This document shows positions 8,211 through 21,962 of a stretch of 64,000 bases of DNA, one piece after another (the stretch's first letter is position 1; each line of letters starts with the position of its first letter). A program made the position numbers and the translations under genes. The notes under the pieces are model-generated. The model was given only the letters and a program-made list of their open reading frames with translations. It was not told the origin of the DNA and ran no database searches. The stretch spans positions 485,534,400 to 485,598,399 of the forward strand of contig CM077115.1 of the NCBI GenBank assembly GCA_039619475.1. Reading direction: 5' to 3'. This DNA comes from Icerya purchasi (Eukaryota > Arthropoda > Insecta > Hemiptera > Monophlebidae).

Positions 8211-11200
8211 AAATAGTGGCATTCCATTCCTTATATTTCTTCCACTTTTCCCCTCCACTAACCTTTATTTTTCCTCTTGATCCTTTCAAACTTGGTATGT
8301 TCCTTTTTTCCTATAGCATCCCAATTTCTTTGCCTGCAGGAAACTGTGTCAACTTCACTAGTCTGATTGTCTTGGTTTATACTTGCCATCAGAAAAAAAC
8401 TGTTGTATAGGCAGCATAGGAGCTGTTTTTATGGCGCGCCAACTCCTGTGTTCCTTCATTGCGCATCCTACTGCCACTCTTTATTTTCCAACTGCTTTCT
8501 CCTTGTTTTAAAAAGTCCTACGGTGATGGAATTGTGGTAACGGATAAAACTAAAAAAAAAAGAAGAAACACCCAGATGGTTCCCTGACCACCGCCGGCAG
8601 GACAGAAATTCGTTGTTCGCTTTGCGATTTCAGCACAAACTTTTAAATTGGTCTGATCTCGCATATGCGACACAAGCATTAATTGTAACATGTGGAATAA
8701 TGTTGGAAAATCAGAAATGGCACTCATACTCGTGTTTTCGAGTGAGCTAGAAGATCTATGAAGTATAGAGAAATCTTAAATTCGTTTTTCCCGATTATAT
8801 TTCAGTATTGCAGCTTAATTTTTACACATGGTATACCTACATGGTACATACTGCCACTATAAAAAAAATCATTGAAATTGGTTTCCCCCAGACTGTACGG
8901 TTTCGTTGTAGAATAAAATCATAGAACCGAGACTGCACAGTGTGCAAAAGATATTTTACACAGATGAAATTATCGACTGACTATCGCACATATTATTATT
9001 ATTATTATTCGGAAAAGTGATTCTCGTGCGGAAGGACAATAAGGAATCGACATCCTCTTCGAACAGAAACGCGATTATCACGACACTACCCTTTCAGTGT
9101 TTGGTAAGCAGATTCCCGAGTATTCTGTACAAAGTTTGACATGAAAGCGTCGTGTTAACTCCCGGAATATTTTCAATTTGTACCGAGTTGTGCGGAAAAA
9201 GGATGAGTTGTGTCATTTTTCAACGTTCGATTGCAATTCTTTTTCATTTTACCGAGCAAATCATGAAACGGGATAAACGCGCAGACTTAATCGTCTCTTC
9301 AACCGTCTTATTACCGACAGAACCTTCAATAGCCGCAGTTGTTTCATCATTAAGGGATGACTTTTACTTAGTCCGTAAATACTGAGAGTAACCTTTTTCG
9401 CTCATTTCGAATATTTTTCTTTTCTAAAGTCCTTTCATAAACAAAAACCGTTTAAACTACCGTCAGTGGTTTTTCAAAATCTCGCAGTTATCCGGAGTTT
9501 TCGCCGTATCCAAAGGGTGCATCGTAGTTTGCCAGAAATTCTGCCGATATCTGGGGTTAAATCGGAAACCTCCCATTTTTCCGCAGTACTGAATTTTACC
9601 GCGAATTTCTACCTCCCTTCCTTGTAGGATGACCGTTTAAATTAGCGACCCATCAATGGTAATTTCAGAAACAAAAATTTACTTCCCCGTATTAATTGGT
9701 ACATTTTTTGTTTACGCCATACGTTAACTAAGAATGAATAATGTCTGACAATTTTTATATCGCTACCTGTAACATAATGTGGCATGGGAGCCTATTATAG
9801 TTAAGATGCATACCGAAACCTCTAATGCCTCTTAAGTCGTTCCAGTGATGTACATATGCCTAATATTTGAAGTTGAATATTGCTTATGCCAGAGAATATT
9901 AGTAAGGCACTACAATGTTCTCTTCAGATCTTCCTTAGATAAAAGCCTAGTTCTGCAACATCCGTTATACGCTGTCAGGCTTCACTTCGCAATACGCTAG
10001 TTTCCAAGAATCCTAATCGTAATACGGATCTCCTATCGATTTTAAAGCTGATAGCGCATGGAAGCTAACTCGATTTTATTAAGTGCCTAACGCATCTCGG
10101 TTGCATCAAATAATTAAGCATGCAGACGCGCCTCTCAGAATAGGTGGACGGTTCCTCAGCTGGTTCGACAGTATAGTACGGGAAAAAAAAACAAAAAAAA
10201 AACTAATACTTAGGAAAAATGAATGGAAAAGACCAATAGATGGACACAATGGGCTCTATTAAGATCAACGACCGAGTGGTGTCTGTACGACAAAGCAGAA
10301 TGGTCTGGAAAACCGCAGTTAATGCTTCACTACCTTTGCGCCCTCTAGAGGGTAAAAGGAAAATGATGACGATTGTGAACGCGCTAAACTGTTATTTAAT
10401 GCGATGTGCTCTTTCGACGGCAGTCAGAAATTTCATCTCGATTAAGTGCCAACTAATTACGTTGTCAATAAAATCCTTCCGCTATTTTCCCTCCATTACA
10501 TCGCTGCACGCGTTTCCACATAACAAAATTGTACGACTTCGAGACAGATTTCAATAATGGCACTACGATGACGAGTGATAAATCGAATGACGAAATTAAA
10601 AACGCGCACTGTCCAGCGAAATGGAAAGTTATTACAAGATGATATATTTTAATATTTAACCTTGACCATTTATAAATGAACGAATTTCCTCCGCGGCAGC
10701 AGTCACGCTAATACCTTGATGACGAGTGCGCGTGCCTTGAATTGACCGTTTCTGGTACTGAAGTCGATTCGTTTATTGATTAGCAGCAGTACGGAATATT
10801 GCCGGTAAATTAACTTTTCTGTTTTTGCAATGTCTTCCGGAAAATTGGAAAACTGTCGTTTCGAAAGGAATATTTTTGGTCATTTCCTATTCATTCGATT
10901 ACGAGCACATTCCAACGGTACTTCTACATCGAACCATCAACATCGCGAGCGTTGTCGCCACGTGCCGTGAGATAATGTCTCGCCAATTTTCTGTAATCGT
11001 TTCACTTTTCGATTCGGACTGATTGAAGAGCTTATCACCAACAAGAAATGCCTTTTTTTTTTTTTTTAGGATTTTCAACAGTTTCTCCAATTAATAGATT
11101 GTTCTGGAAGTCTAACATAATTTTAATTGGATTATAATAAGTATAAAAGGAATGTAGGGAATGTTTAATCTCGTAGTAATTTGTTTATTAATTTCAATGT

Positions 11201-11394
11201 TACTCAAGAGGCGTATATATGTTTTAAAAATGCACGTCCATTTGGTGATTATTATATCGCTTTTTAGTTACATGTTTTAAGTGGCCGAAAAGCTGTCGAG
11301 TACCTCAATAAATGAATGAATAATTCGAGCCCCGCCGTATCTTCTGCACTCACGTAAAATAGAGTCTTCCATGATTCCTATTCTGGCTAAAAAC
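8211..11394. other. No gene seen
   Basis: Short frames only, none with a recognisable protein. It contains (ATT)n at 8991-9009 and an A-run near 10183-10201. The 105-codon frame at 10240-10557 shows no domain. Confidence 0.5.
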
Positions 11395-11604
11395 AAATGG
11401 AACTGAGCACTAAGACCAAGAGATGAAAGATGGACAAAGAAAGTACCGAACTACGATATACAGAAAAAATGAAAGACCGCCAAGAAAATGGTCAGATGAT
11501 ATAATAAAATAAGCAGCCCGCTACATAATAGGTAACGGTGGAATAATTTAGAATATGCCTACGTCAAATATCGGCGTCAGTATACTGTTTGAAGAAGAAG
11601 AAAT
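11395..11604 (+). mobile_element. RTE-like LINE, 3' end relic
   Basis: Across several stops and shifts the sequence reads DERWTKKVPNYDI, then KTAKKMVR, DDI and a tail region ending in (GAA)n at 11591-11602. This follows the C-terminal pattern RWxxDI...GRPxxRWxDDI...AxxRxxW of LINEs related to RTE that lack RNase H. Strongly decayed. Confidence 0.55.
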
Positions 11605-11639
11605 AATTCTTATAGAAGAGTCAGTTATAATTTTTTTTT

Positions 11640-12345
11640 TTAGGGAAGGGATTGGCTTTGACCCTACCCGCTGAATGTATTATATTAGGAAATCAGAGCT
11701 GCGGTGGAAACAGAAAGGAGAAGGAGATGGAGAAAAACGAAAGCGAGAAGCGGAGAGGAAAGAATGACTAATTTCGAAGTCCGATTAAAGAGATAGTAGA
11801 AGAACAACAGCTGAACGGAATGGAAAGAAACCAAGGCTGTATGAGAAAATAGTGGGAAGCGCGATTAGAGCATAAGGAAGGATATCTATATCCGATCAAG
11901 GTCTAGAATGGTTGATTGAGGAAAGGAGAACTAAGTCGGAAGTTATAAAGTGGTGCTGGAAAAAGAACCATTGAGGGCGGCTGACCGAGTAAAGGAATCT
12001 GCCATTTCACGCAATGTCAGAGTGATCGATAAGAATAGAACGAGATGGTAGTAAATTGGGGAAATAATAAAACGAATTAATAGTATAATGCTGTTGGAGG
12101 AATGAGTATATGTGGAGAAGAAACTGCTTGAAAGACAATTGTCGAAAACAATGAGAGAAATTCGAATATTCCGCTAATTGCAGAAATAAAGAATTTGCGC
12201 GAAAAGTGCAGATTGACTCAGCTGTGAAGATAGAGGAGAAAGAAGGGAGCCTGAAGGATTCAGAATGACGGAGTGAGAGAGAGGAAAACACGCCACCTAC
12301 ACTCGCCACCATTTTGAAACCATCAGTAAAAAATAATACACGAGG
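11640..12345 (-). mobile_element. LINE family B, RNase H fragment (minus strand)
   Basis: The minus-strand frame 12312-12007 reads GGVFSSLSLRHSESFRLPSF, closely parallel to the RNase H segment of the near-complete copy at 33390-33480 (LHSESFRLPFF). It continues to RSILIDH, and after stops SRFRFSPSPSPFC matches the C-terminal knuckle. Frames are broken and the copy is truncated at both ends. Confidence 0.75.
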
Positions 12346-13454
12346 TGGAAATGAGGATTATGCAGAAATTCATTATAATTAACCATTTAAACGTGTAAAA
12401 ATCGATACAAAAACCGTTTGATATTACCCCGGGCGCACAAATTATTCGTTAATAAATAAATAAAAATTCCATTATGTAGATTATTTTTAATAATTAGTCG
12501 TTTTTCTTCATATTCCTTCTCGCTTCTACATTTGAGATTTCCTCTCTCTTTTAGCGTGCGCCCAGTCGTAATATAAAAAAATCCGCTAAAAGCTCTTTCA
12601 CAGCTAAAACGTTATTACTAATTATTAAAGAATAATGATAAGTTTGTTACAGAAATTCCAATTTTTTAGCCTGAAACCTCGCACATACTAGTACGTAGTG
12701 ATCAAAAGTAAATTCTGCGATAACAAAATCAGTTTGAGTATGATAGATTTGGATTCATCAACTGCTTCCAGATAGTTCGAAATTTACAAAAACAACACAA
12801 AATGTAAGCCAGCTATTCATTCTGTACTATTGAATTTGAAATCCGCGACGCGATATTATAGCCTAAAAAACTAATAAGCTTGACGGGAAATAATAGGAAT
12901 CGGAGATTGCGTGAATGATTCGTGTCCGCGCGTATGTTTATTACTAATCGATGAGAGAGTAACGGCTGATATTACGAAAAAGTTTAATCGTGTTATTTTT
13001 ATATTTCGAGAATTTAAAATTGGAAAAACAAATGAAGAGCCATCATAACAGTTTCTTTTCGAAAAGAATAAAACAATTAAATGTAAAATTTAATAAAAAC
13101 TACATCACAGCTTAAACAGGTAAAATCCAACAATAATTTTATTATACTCATATTCCAGTTATCGTGTGATCCGAAACCAACAAAGCTACTGTTGGAAATC
13201 CTTAAAAATATTTCAATAAGATCATTGATTGATTATAATGATTCTCCAGTATGCAATATAACATAGTAAAATAAAATACAAGTTAAAAAAACAATTTACA
13301 ATAAAAAACAGATTTTAGTTACTTGATGAATTTACGTAACTACTCATTTTTGATATTATTAATCTTCATATAGAAGTATTCTCCATGGTGGAACATTTGT
13401 TAGAAATAAATAATAATTGTCTCATATATATGTGTGTATATTCTTCTCAGCGCT

Positions 13455-13489
<35 letters not shown>

Positions 13490-15448
13490 GGAACAAAATT
13501 ATCATTTTACTGTCGTAATAATAACATTTACATGCAAGTGCCTCATGGAATGCTCGACTTCACCTTTAATGTGAAATATTTTTACAACATTATGAAAATC
13601 ATTTTGAACATAAACTAAAAAAATCGATTTTGTATGCTACATGTTGATATTCTATGTACATTGCACTGTATTTCTGACTTTAGTTCACCCTTGACTACCA
13701 ACATTTTAACATCGTATTTTACCAAATGTGCTAATGCTTTACAAAGACTACCATATTTTAAAATTTACAACTGATTTACAATGCTCTTCTGACCTTAATT
13801 AGTAAACAAAAAATAATAATAATTATAATAGAGTAAATGCGATCAAAATAATATCACAATAAGCTCATAAAAAATGTACGTGCATACGAAAATGTAAGTA
13901 CAATAAACGACACACAATACAATAATGTTATAAATTTATATATAAAAATTATCATAATAAACAGCTCAAGTGGTACACTTATCTGGATACGATTTACTTC
14001 CTGATCGATCTGAAGAATAGAAATCACAATTATTAATATATCGGAACACAGCCGCTAGCGGTTCATTGCATTCGTTTTAATTATTATTATTTTCATCGTT
14101 CTTTCTACCTAAATCATGACTGTATTCAATAATAAAAATACGGATACCTATAAATAATTTATAATTTATTTAAAATTTCTTAAACGATAAAATACAATAT
14201 ATTACTGAAATCAGTAAAAATAACAGCATTAATTATATATTAATATGTATACTCCTAATTCTGTTTTTACATGATATATACATTCCTGAAGAATACGTGT
14301 AAAAAAATATATTGCATCTATCGAAAAATAGAAGATTAGTTGCAGTCCTAAAAAATCAGCAAAAACAATACAATAAAGATCATCAGTTTTCATGTTTGGA
14401 TCGTAATCATTTTATTTTATAAAGATTGCACGTGTATCATACAAAGTAAATTATCATTTGAAAAGGAAGAAACATGTCACTAATTTATGAGCACTAAAAT
14501 CAGGCAAAATAATATGAGTTACACGGATACAGCGCAGATAACGATATATGCAATACTATACGAAACATTAGTAATATTTATGTATTTAACACAATTTCAG
14601 ATTGATATAATATATACAACAATTATGATAATTTCGAAATATGCAGTTCCAAATGTAACATCAGTGACACATTGATAGAGCGGAAAAAAATATCTTTTAA
14701 AATCAGAAATAAAAAGCGCATTGCCCAAATATCGTCACATAAACCATTTGATATGTACCTACTCACAACTGAAAAACGCAATTATTTTAAACATTGTCCA
14801 AGATATAAAAAAAAATTGAAAAAATGCTGAATATTTAAATTCTGCTGAAAACTACTGCATACAAAAATATTAAAATATTAAATATAATTCAACCGTTATG
14901 AAATCCATTTCCTGTTCTAAAAATTTTCATTAATTTCGTATGTGATAAAATGAAAATTTAGTTCTGTTTCATTTTTTCTCCTCTTTCATCCTGGGCCAAT
15001 TCTTTCCGTTAGCAATCTCTCCACCCGTCTGAAAAACAACAAAAAAAAAAAAAAACGCTTATACAGTAGGTCGAGTAATTGAAGAAAATTTGATTTGGTA
15101 CAACCAAGATTGAGTCACCTGTAAAAACTGAAGAAAAAAAAAAAGTTTAAAGAATTCAGGCAAGACCATAATAATATTAAGAAGCACAAAGAAATAAAGA
15201 AATTATAATCATTGTACGAAATTGTGTTTAACTACAGCTTGAAAAAGAGATCTAGAAGACAAGAAACTCGCTAAATTTACGAGAAGTACCGTTACGGTTT
15301 AAAAGATGATTAAGAAGAAACGGAAAAATTGATTGTAATAAAGATTCGCTGTTTGGCTACAGCTTGATAAAGTAATTTTGGAAACAATGAAATCGCTAAA
15401 TAATTACAAACTATTAAAGAATATTTTATCATCCTGTTTGTTAGTAAC
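12346..15448. other. No gene seen, AT-rich
   Basis: Very AT-rich with (AAT)n at 13456-13489 and A-runs near 15037-15055 and 15131-15143. No coding frame is supported. Confidence 0.55.
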
Positions 15449-15525
15449 TATAGTATAAAAAATAAATGCTAAAATAACAAACTAATACGTAAGTAACAAA
15501 ATTAATATAAGAATATCAAACTTGT

Positions 15526-15570
15526 TATCTTAGGAACGTTTTCGGGCATAACCCATCTTCAGCTAAAATA
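15526..15570 (-). ncRNA. Hammerhead-ribozyme-like motif (left arm)
   Basis: Mirror copy of 15888-15932 on the minus strand, identical because the arms are identical. Confidence 0.5.
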
Positions 15571-15887
15571 TAATCGAACTAAATTAAAAACATAGTGTAA
15601 CAGTGAACACAATTTAAAACTTCACTTTGAAGCTAAAATAAAATTAAATTAAAAATAAATTAAAATGAAAATAACATGAAACATAGCACACATGTGAATT
15701 GAACTATTTAATTTTTAGTTTCAATTTTTAGTTTCAATATGTGTTAGACTGTAGTTCAATTCACATGTGTGCTATGTTTCATGTTATTTTCATTTTAATT
15801 TATTTTTAATTTAATTTTATTTTAGCTTCAAAGTGAAGTTTTAAATTGTGTTCACTGTTACACTATGTTTTTAATTTAGTTCGATTA

Positions 15888-15932
15888 TATTTTAGCTGAA
15901 GATGGGTTATGCCCGAAAACGTTCCTAAGATA
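15888..15932 (+). ncRNA. Hammerhead-ribozyme-like motif (right arm)
   Basis: The core CUGAAGA (15896-15902) fits CUGANGA. Stem II is GGG/CCC (15904-15906 with 15912-15914) with U15903 left over. GAAA is at 15915-15918. Stem III would be the self-complementary ACGU (15919-15922), then U15923 and C15924 as the predicted cleavage position. Stem I pairs UAUUUUAG (15888-15895) with CUAAGAUA (15925-15932), 8 bp with one G-U. A self-complementary stem III implies activity as a dimer. The short stem II with an unpaired base is a weakness. Confidence 0.5.
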
Positions 15933-16009
15933 ACAAGTTTGATATTCTTATATTAATTTTGTTACTTACGTATTAGTTTGTTATTTTAGCATTTATTTTT
16001 TATACTATA

Positions 16010-19000
16010 ATTACAAACTAAATGCCTAAAACTCCTTTCAAAATTATTGTTTCTATAAACTGCATCATTCAGAGGTCAAAAAAGTTGCACCTATTTCGGC
16101 AACGAGTGTTCTTTGAGCCCTGAAACAATGATTAAGGAAATGATGCAGCTGCTTGAAAGTCATTAAAGTTCGCTCCAATTGGTCCGTTTCGGTGAGATTA
16201 ATTTTTCAAAATTACAATACCGCTAAAACATAGTTACAGATGGAAAATCGGTCAGCTGAAAATAAGTACTCTTTTTAGAATTAAAGAAAAAAAAATAAAA
16301 AGCGCTATTGTAATTTAGCAGCGAATAGTTTATTACACATATTTACATTCAGACAAATGTAATTAACGATTAATTTGATATTTTTAAACGGCCGTAAAGA
16401 ATATAATTTCACGATTGTATCAGGAAAGGGAAAAATAATTAATCTTTTGCATGGTATCAACTAGTTTTGAAAAAAAGATATAGCTTTATTTACGCTACTT
16501 TTTCTATTCGTCCATCGAGGGACCAGTTCATTGAACCGATATGTTGAACTTGTCGCATTGTTTTTAGGTATTTTTAAGCTTTACAAAACCCCCCAACGTT
16601 AATAAACAAACTACTATTTTCCGTTGGATTCAAATACATTACGTTAAAAATGCTGCACATTGTTTCGGTTTCCGTAAAAAAAGCAGTCTCTACCTAAATT
16701 CGAAAATAAAACAGTCAATTCCAGCTTCATAATGAACTAAAGCTGGTGCTTTCATATGGAACACTGTGTACATACTATAATGCAATGACCATAGAATTCT
16801 ACATGGAATTCAAATATAGGCAGAGGCTAAGAAATCGGAAATCAATGAAATAGGTAAAATTCAGAAAAGGTGTTTGAAACTTACACTACTTCATTGGTAG
16901 CGAAACGACTCTAGAAATTAACTTGGTCAGTCATTGTACTATTACTGTTATGGATTACTCGAAATTAAACTTTCAATAGTCGCGCACCTCTACCCAAACG
17001 TCGTTGTTCGCTCGGTCAGGGAATCCTCGCAATATAAAATTTACTGCGACGTTGCCACGGCAAGTTTAAAATTTACGCGTGGAATTTTGAAACAGTTATA
17101 ACTTTTTAAAAGATAGTTGGATAAGAAGGATAATACATCAAAAATTAGAGTTATGTGTTATTAAATTGAAATTTTCTTATTTAACGAGATCTTATATTAT
17201 CATTTTTAAATTAGATAAATTACGTTCGAAACTTTTTAATAAATAGATGAGTTTTTCAAAATTTTTATTCAATAACTTCTTTATAAAAACAAAAAAAATA
17301 TTATTAATTTTCAATATCACTTTATAATTATATTTTACTTTATAATTAATTATTCTGTACTTATAATTAATTTAACAAAATAAAAATTAATTATAATCAA
17401 AATATTTTATAATTGATATTGTTTTATTGAAAACAGTGTTTAGCCTTCAATACAGACATACTCGCGTTACTATCTAAATATTAATTTTTTTCCCTTGGAT
17501 TTAACGTATTTGAATTTATAAATTAAACAATATCTTAGAACTAATTTTAATTAAATCATTAAGTTTTAGGCTACATTTTCTTAAATTAAATAAATACCAT
17601 TGAGAGCAAGAGAAATAAAAATGTTATTTGTTTACAGTGCACCGTCATATTATTTTATCCGTTTCAACGGCCTACAGAATTTTTCTACATATTTGGCAAC
17701 GATGCAAACTAAATTTTACCTACGACTGTGGTCGTACAGTGAGAGAATACCCGCGATTTCACAGTCTACTCACAATATAAAAATTATTATAAAAATGAGA
17801 CTAAACTAGTTACAACTATATAAATATTTTAGATCGATTTATGATATTTCAATACACGAATAGCTAAACTATTCTATGTAAATTATAAATAGTTTGTTAA
17901 ATATTTACATTAAAAAAAAAAAAAAAAAAGCGGGGATTCCCTCATAGCGCGACCAACGAAAGGTTAATAGCAATATAATAAAGTTACCATCCGGGAAATA
18001 AACTCGAATAACAAGATTACAAAGCAGTATTATATTACATTTACCCTTCTCGAGGGACAAATCTACAAATTGATGATTCAGTTTTAATTAAATTAATAAC
18101 CCTTATCCCGGATCATATTTAAAACGAAAGAAGAATTAGTCCTTGGAAAAAGGAAGTAGGAAAATGACTAGAAGAGTGGTGCACAGATTTCTTTTTTTTT
18201 TTTCTTTTTTTCGTCCCAGCGATATTGGTCAGTAGTGCAAAGATTAAATTTTTTCCATTTTATGCTGCTCATTTATGCATTTATATGTTTATATGTTTTC
18301 TTTTTTGTTTTTTTTTTTTTGTCTTTCCTTTTCTTTTTCTATATTTTTCCTTTTTTTTTGGTAACTTTCCTGCTCGTACCTCTCAAAGAAAATCATGTAT
18401 TCGACACTTTGAATATATAAGCTATCTTCATGTATTTGTGTATAGATGCGTATTCATAATGGATACATGTACGCGCATGTTTTTAGATGTTCTTACTTAG
18501 ACAAATATTAGTTTAGGATTATTTCTATCTGATTTATTCAATAAGCATGAATAGTTTGTAATTTATTTTGCTTTGAATAAACGATAATAAGATTGTCGGA
18601 CACTCACGCAACGGGGATACTTGCCCTTTGAGGCCTACAACTTATTTATAAAAAAAATCTAATAATAATAATAATAATAATACAGAGCTGTTGTTAATAA
18701 CGTTTATTTAAATTAATGAACTTGCCATTACATTTAACGTCTATTGTTATTATTTTTTTTCAAATCATAAAAGCAGCTGCTGAAGTGGTGTAACTTCTTA
18801 AAGATGAGAGACTACTGCATCAATGTAGCTGTCCATTTTCAATTGCCGTTTCGCGCGATGGGTGTGACATTTATTCGACAATGACCAATTCTCCATAACA
18901 CTACAGCCCCAGTTAATGTCTGCTCCTGCATTTTTTCTTTCCGATTTTCATCGTGCAAAATGACGAAACCTCTAACTAAAGAGAAGAACGCGAAAGAATG

Positions 19001-20769
19001 ACACGAATAAAATAAGCGAATAATTAAAGAGTGTGTCACAACGATATACCTACGAATCGGTCAACGACGGGTCATTGGAGCGAACAGGCGAAACGTTTTA
19101 ATCGAGTGTCGTGCAACAGCTGCGCAGCGGAATAGAGCATGGGGGGGGGGATAAAAACTCAAAAAAAAACCGGATCGGACGCTGTCTGTTTGGTAATGAA
19201 AGCGTACCGGGAAATTCGCAGTTTTTGTTTATTTTGATAAGTACAATGGCAGCAAGCGGGGACTACTTGCGATCGCCCTTGTTATATATCTTTACTGGGA
19301 ATCCGGCACGAATTGATAATGATGCGATTATTTAGACTAAAATTTCGATCGCCGAATTAATTCAAATTATTGCCGCGTCGTTATGTCGTTATCCCTTAGG
19401 TCTGGTGAACTTGCTTTTTAACGGATGAAGTAATAACCTCTATCGGCGCACGTACGAACCTGAATAATATTCTACGCTGCGACACCAAAAGCAGGTTATA
19501 TAACAGCAGCGGTGCTGAAGCAAATTCCCGGGAGGTTGAAATTAAATGATAAGCCGAAATTTTTCTTGATAAAGCGCGGGAAATAGCTTCAGTTCGCGAA
19601 GTACTGTCGAATATTTTTCGCGGCTAATGTTTTCTATAGACAATGAGATCGTGCGGAATTCTGAGAAATCGATCTACTACAGTCGATGTGCGGAAAACAG
19701 GGAAATTCGGAATATTTCGAAAGAGCGAATATTTCAACGATAAAACGTCAGAAAACAAACAAAAATAAACACGCTAATTATAATATAACTCTGCGTTTCT
19801 CAATTATTCCAATATCTATTACAAATATGTATATAGTAAAAGAATTAAAGTTACGAAAATGTTGAGGGATCGAAATTCACGAATGGCAATGTAAAAAATA
19901 ATACTGCGTAATCGACAGTGATCGCGAGCGAGAACGGAATTATCGACGAACGAGTTAGAGTTATTAGCGCAAAATAATCTGTTGGAAAAAACCGACTAGC
20001 AAATAAAATACGAGTAGTAGTTCGAAAAAAGAAAAAAAATCTGACTTCAAAATTTATACTGACTGTTAAATAAAAATAGACTAAAAAGTAAAAAAAAAAC
20101 TTACATCAGAATGATACAGCTTGGACGGAAATATTATGATAGTTTTTAAACAGCGTGATGCCTGAACAAATTCAAACTGTAATAATAATTAAAAACAGCA
20201 TTACATACTCCCGCGATATTTCTGGGTACAACGAGTGTAATTGTGTTGCTGTACTCGTTAATTGTTTCCAAGTGTTGTACTATTGAATTCGGTGCCGGCG
20301 CTCCCAAAAAAAAAGTTATTATTGTTTAAGAATGTGTCACTTGAAATAAATTATTTTTATCGAAAATGCCATGATTATGGAGTACGTAACTCCAAAATAT
20401 GTCGGGTTTATTTTAATATTTTTAAAGTATAATTTTCTGTAATACATGTTTTGATAAATTTTTAATAAATTTTTTTTTTCTACTTTATAGTGAATTTTTA
20501 TTAAATTGTTTAATGTAAATCTTGAAGCTCGTTCAATCCTCGATATTAATTGGGGGAAAGTATAGTCCGGTGTTGTTAAAGTCCGATAAATCGAAATCAT
20601 GACCCTCTTGAATTTGTTGCCGGCAATAAAAGAGGATCCATTTCGTGTGAATTGCAAACACAATCACAGACTTTGAAAAGGTTAACTTTAATTTTTACAC
20701 TTTTACGCTTTAACTTAGAAAATTTTAAGAACTACATATATCTACACGAATTCAATACACGTACTTCCC
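16010..20769. other. No gene seen
   Basis: AT-rich, with homopolymers (A near 17911-17929, T near 18190-18210 and 18310-18320, G at 19141-19150) and (AAT)n at 18658-18681. A minus-strand frame near 18950-19039 reads GFVILHDENR, faintly like the HDNARPH motif of mariner transposases; too short to call. Confidence 0.5.
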
Positions 20770-21962
20770 CTCACTAGAATATTTCAGAACCTTTTATTAT
20801 CACCGTGAGATCCTCGCTCTTTTCTCTCGTAATCGCTCCTTTTCTCTCCACATAAATTATTTCCCCATTACCCCAGGGTTCCCTAATGACCCTCTCCCGG
20901 AAGTCCTGACCCTCCTACCGCGGCACAATGTGAGCGTAATTTTCTTCCCCGATCTGGCACCTAACACCGCCATCCCGCCGTGGGGCTCTTTGAATATTCA
21001 TGTTGATTTTTCCCTGATGAAGTATAATAAACTGACAGCAGCGACAATCTAAAAATACCCCGACCACCTCATTTTCTTCACGGATGTTGCCAAGGCCACC
21101 CCAGAGGCTACTTCATCCCCAACCGCCTGCTCCTTTAAAGCCTGCGATGTGATCCGAAGCATTCGATTGAATGACAATTGCTCGCTACTGGATGCTGAAA
21201 TATACGGAGTATTTTTTTGTTTGGAATATTTTCTTTCCGCAGGGACTACATCACTGAAAGCCCTGCTGTGGTTTCTAATTCATCCGCGGCGCTATCGACA
21301 ATATCTAATCCTCTCACCAAATATTCTTTAGCAATTCGAACCCAGCAGGTATTATATGAACTTATTAGGAGAGAGAGTACTCCATTTCCTTTTTATGGAC
21401 GTCCAGCCGTGCTGGGATTCCTGGAAATGAACGCGTCGATACATCCGCCCGAGCAAAATTATACTGCCCCCTGCCTAATAACAGCCGCTTATCTAGCAAA
21501 AATAATCTTTAATAACATCACGTTCTCGTGGAAAGCCCATTTTGGACCTCATGTCAGACTTTCTTAAAGCTAATTAAACCCTCAATTGAACACCATGGTG
21601 GCCAGAAAAAAGCATTCCCCGTAGAGACTTCTGTGCCCTTAACCGCTTCCGCACATACCACACAGCCTTGTCGCATAACTTTATACCTCCTGTGAATTGT
21701 CCTTTCTGTTGCCAAGGTGTTGCTCCCTCAACTCACCACATGCTATGTGACTGTCCAGCACTCTCATTCCATCGGCCCCCTCTTATAAATAACAAAACAG
21801 TCACTAACATACTTGAGAATTATGCAATTTCATCTGTGACCTAATTTATCAGAATTAGTAGAATAAGTACTTATCTGTAAGAACAAGCCGCGCATCCTCG
21901 TACTGTAATAGCCACATCAGTTAAACACGGTACATATTGCGTCTACAAACAAACAAAAAAAA
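20770..21962 (+). mobile_element. LINE group A, RT-RNase H linker to 3' end
   Basis: A frame from about 20770 reads a Pro/Leu-rich linker, then FFTDVAKATPEATSSP (RNase H, TDGSK worn to TDVAK), LLDAEIYGVFFCLEYF (Glu motif) and, after a frameshift near 21270, SNSSAALSTISNPLTKY (Asp-Ser motif). Next comes a worn PGH/GNE segment (FPFYGRPAVLGFLEMN). After another shift RDFCALNRFRTYHTALSHNF and a knuckle CPFCC...HHMLCDCP follow, with a stop near 21840. A short 3' UTR holds a small stem (21900-21906 with 21927-21933) before the A-rich end near 21951-21962. Several frameshifts; dead. Confidence 0.75.

Larger units (their letters stand above)
15449..16009. repeat. Perfect 258-bp inverted repeat with a 45-nt loop
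   Basis: The left arm (15449-15706) and right arm (15752-16009) have equal length and match base for base wherever I compared them, including the whole outer 50 bp and the central 150 bp. The loop is 15707-15751 and holds two copies of TTTTTAGTTTCAA. A transcript would fold into one long hairpin. The arms end in TATAGTATAAAA; no clear target duplication is seen. Each arm contains a hammerhead-like motif, so the arms may be head-to-head pseudo-LTRs of a Penelope-like element. A MITE is the alternative. Confidence 0.9.

Noticed and set aside
10240..10557. 105-codon frame
   Set aside because: No recognisable domain, no splice or promoter context, surrounded by non-coding AT-rich DNA.
18225..18500. 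Phe-rich frames of 61-91 codons
   Set aside because: They arise from T-runs; low-complexity translation only.
18839..19039. Possible mariner transposase piece (ILHDEN on the minus strand)
   Set aside because: A single short match without the neighbouring conserved blocks or inverted repeats.
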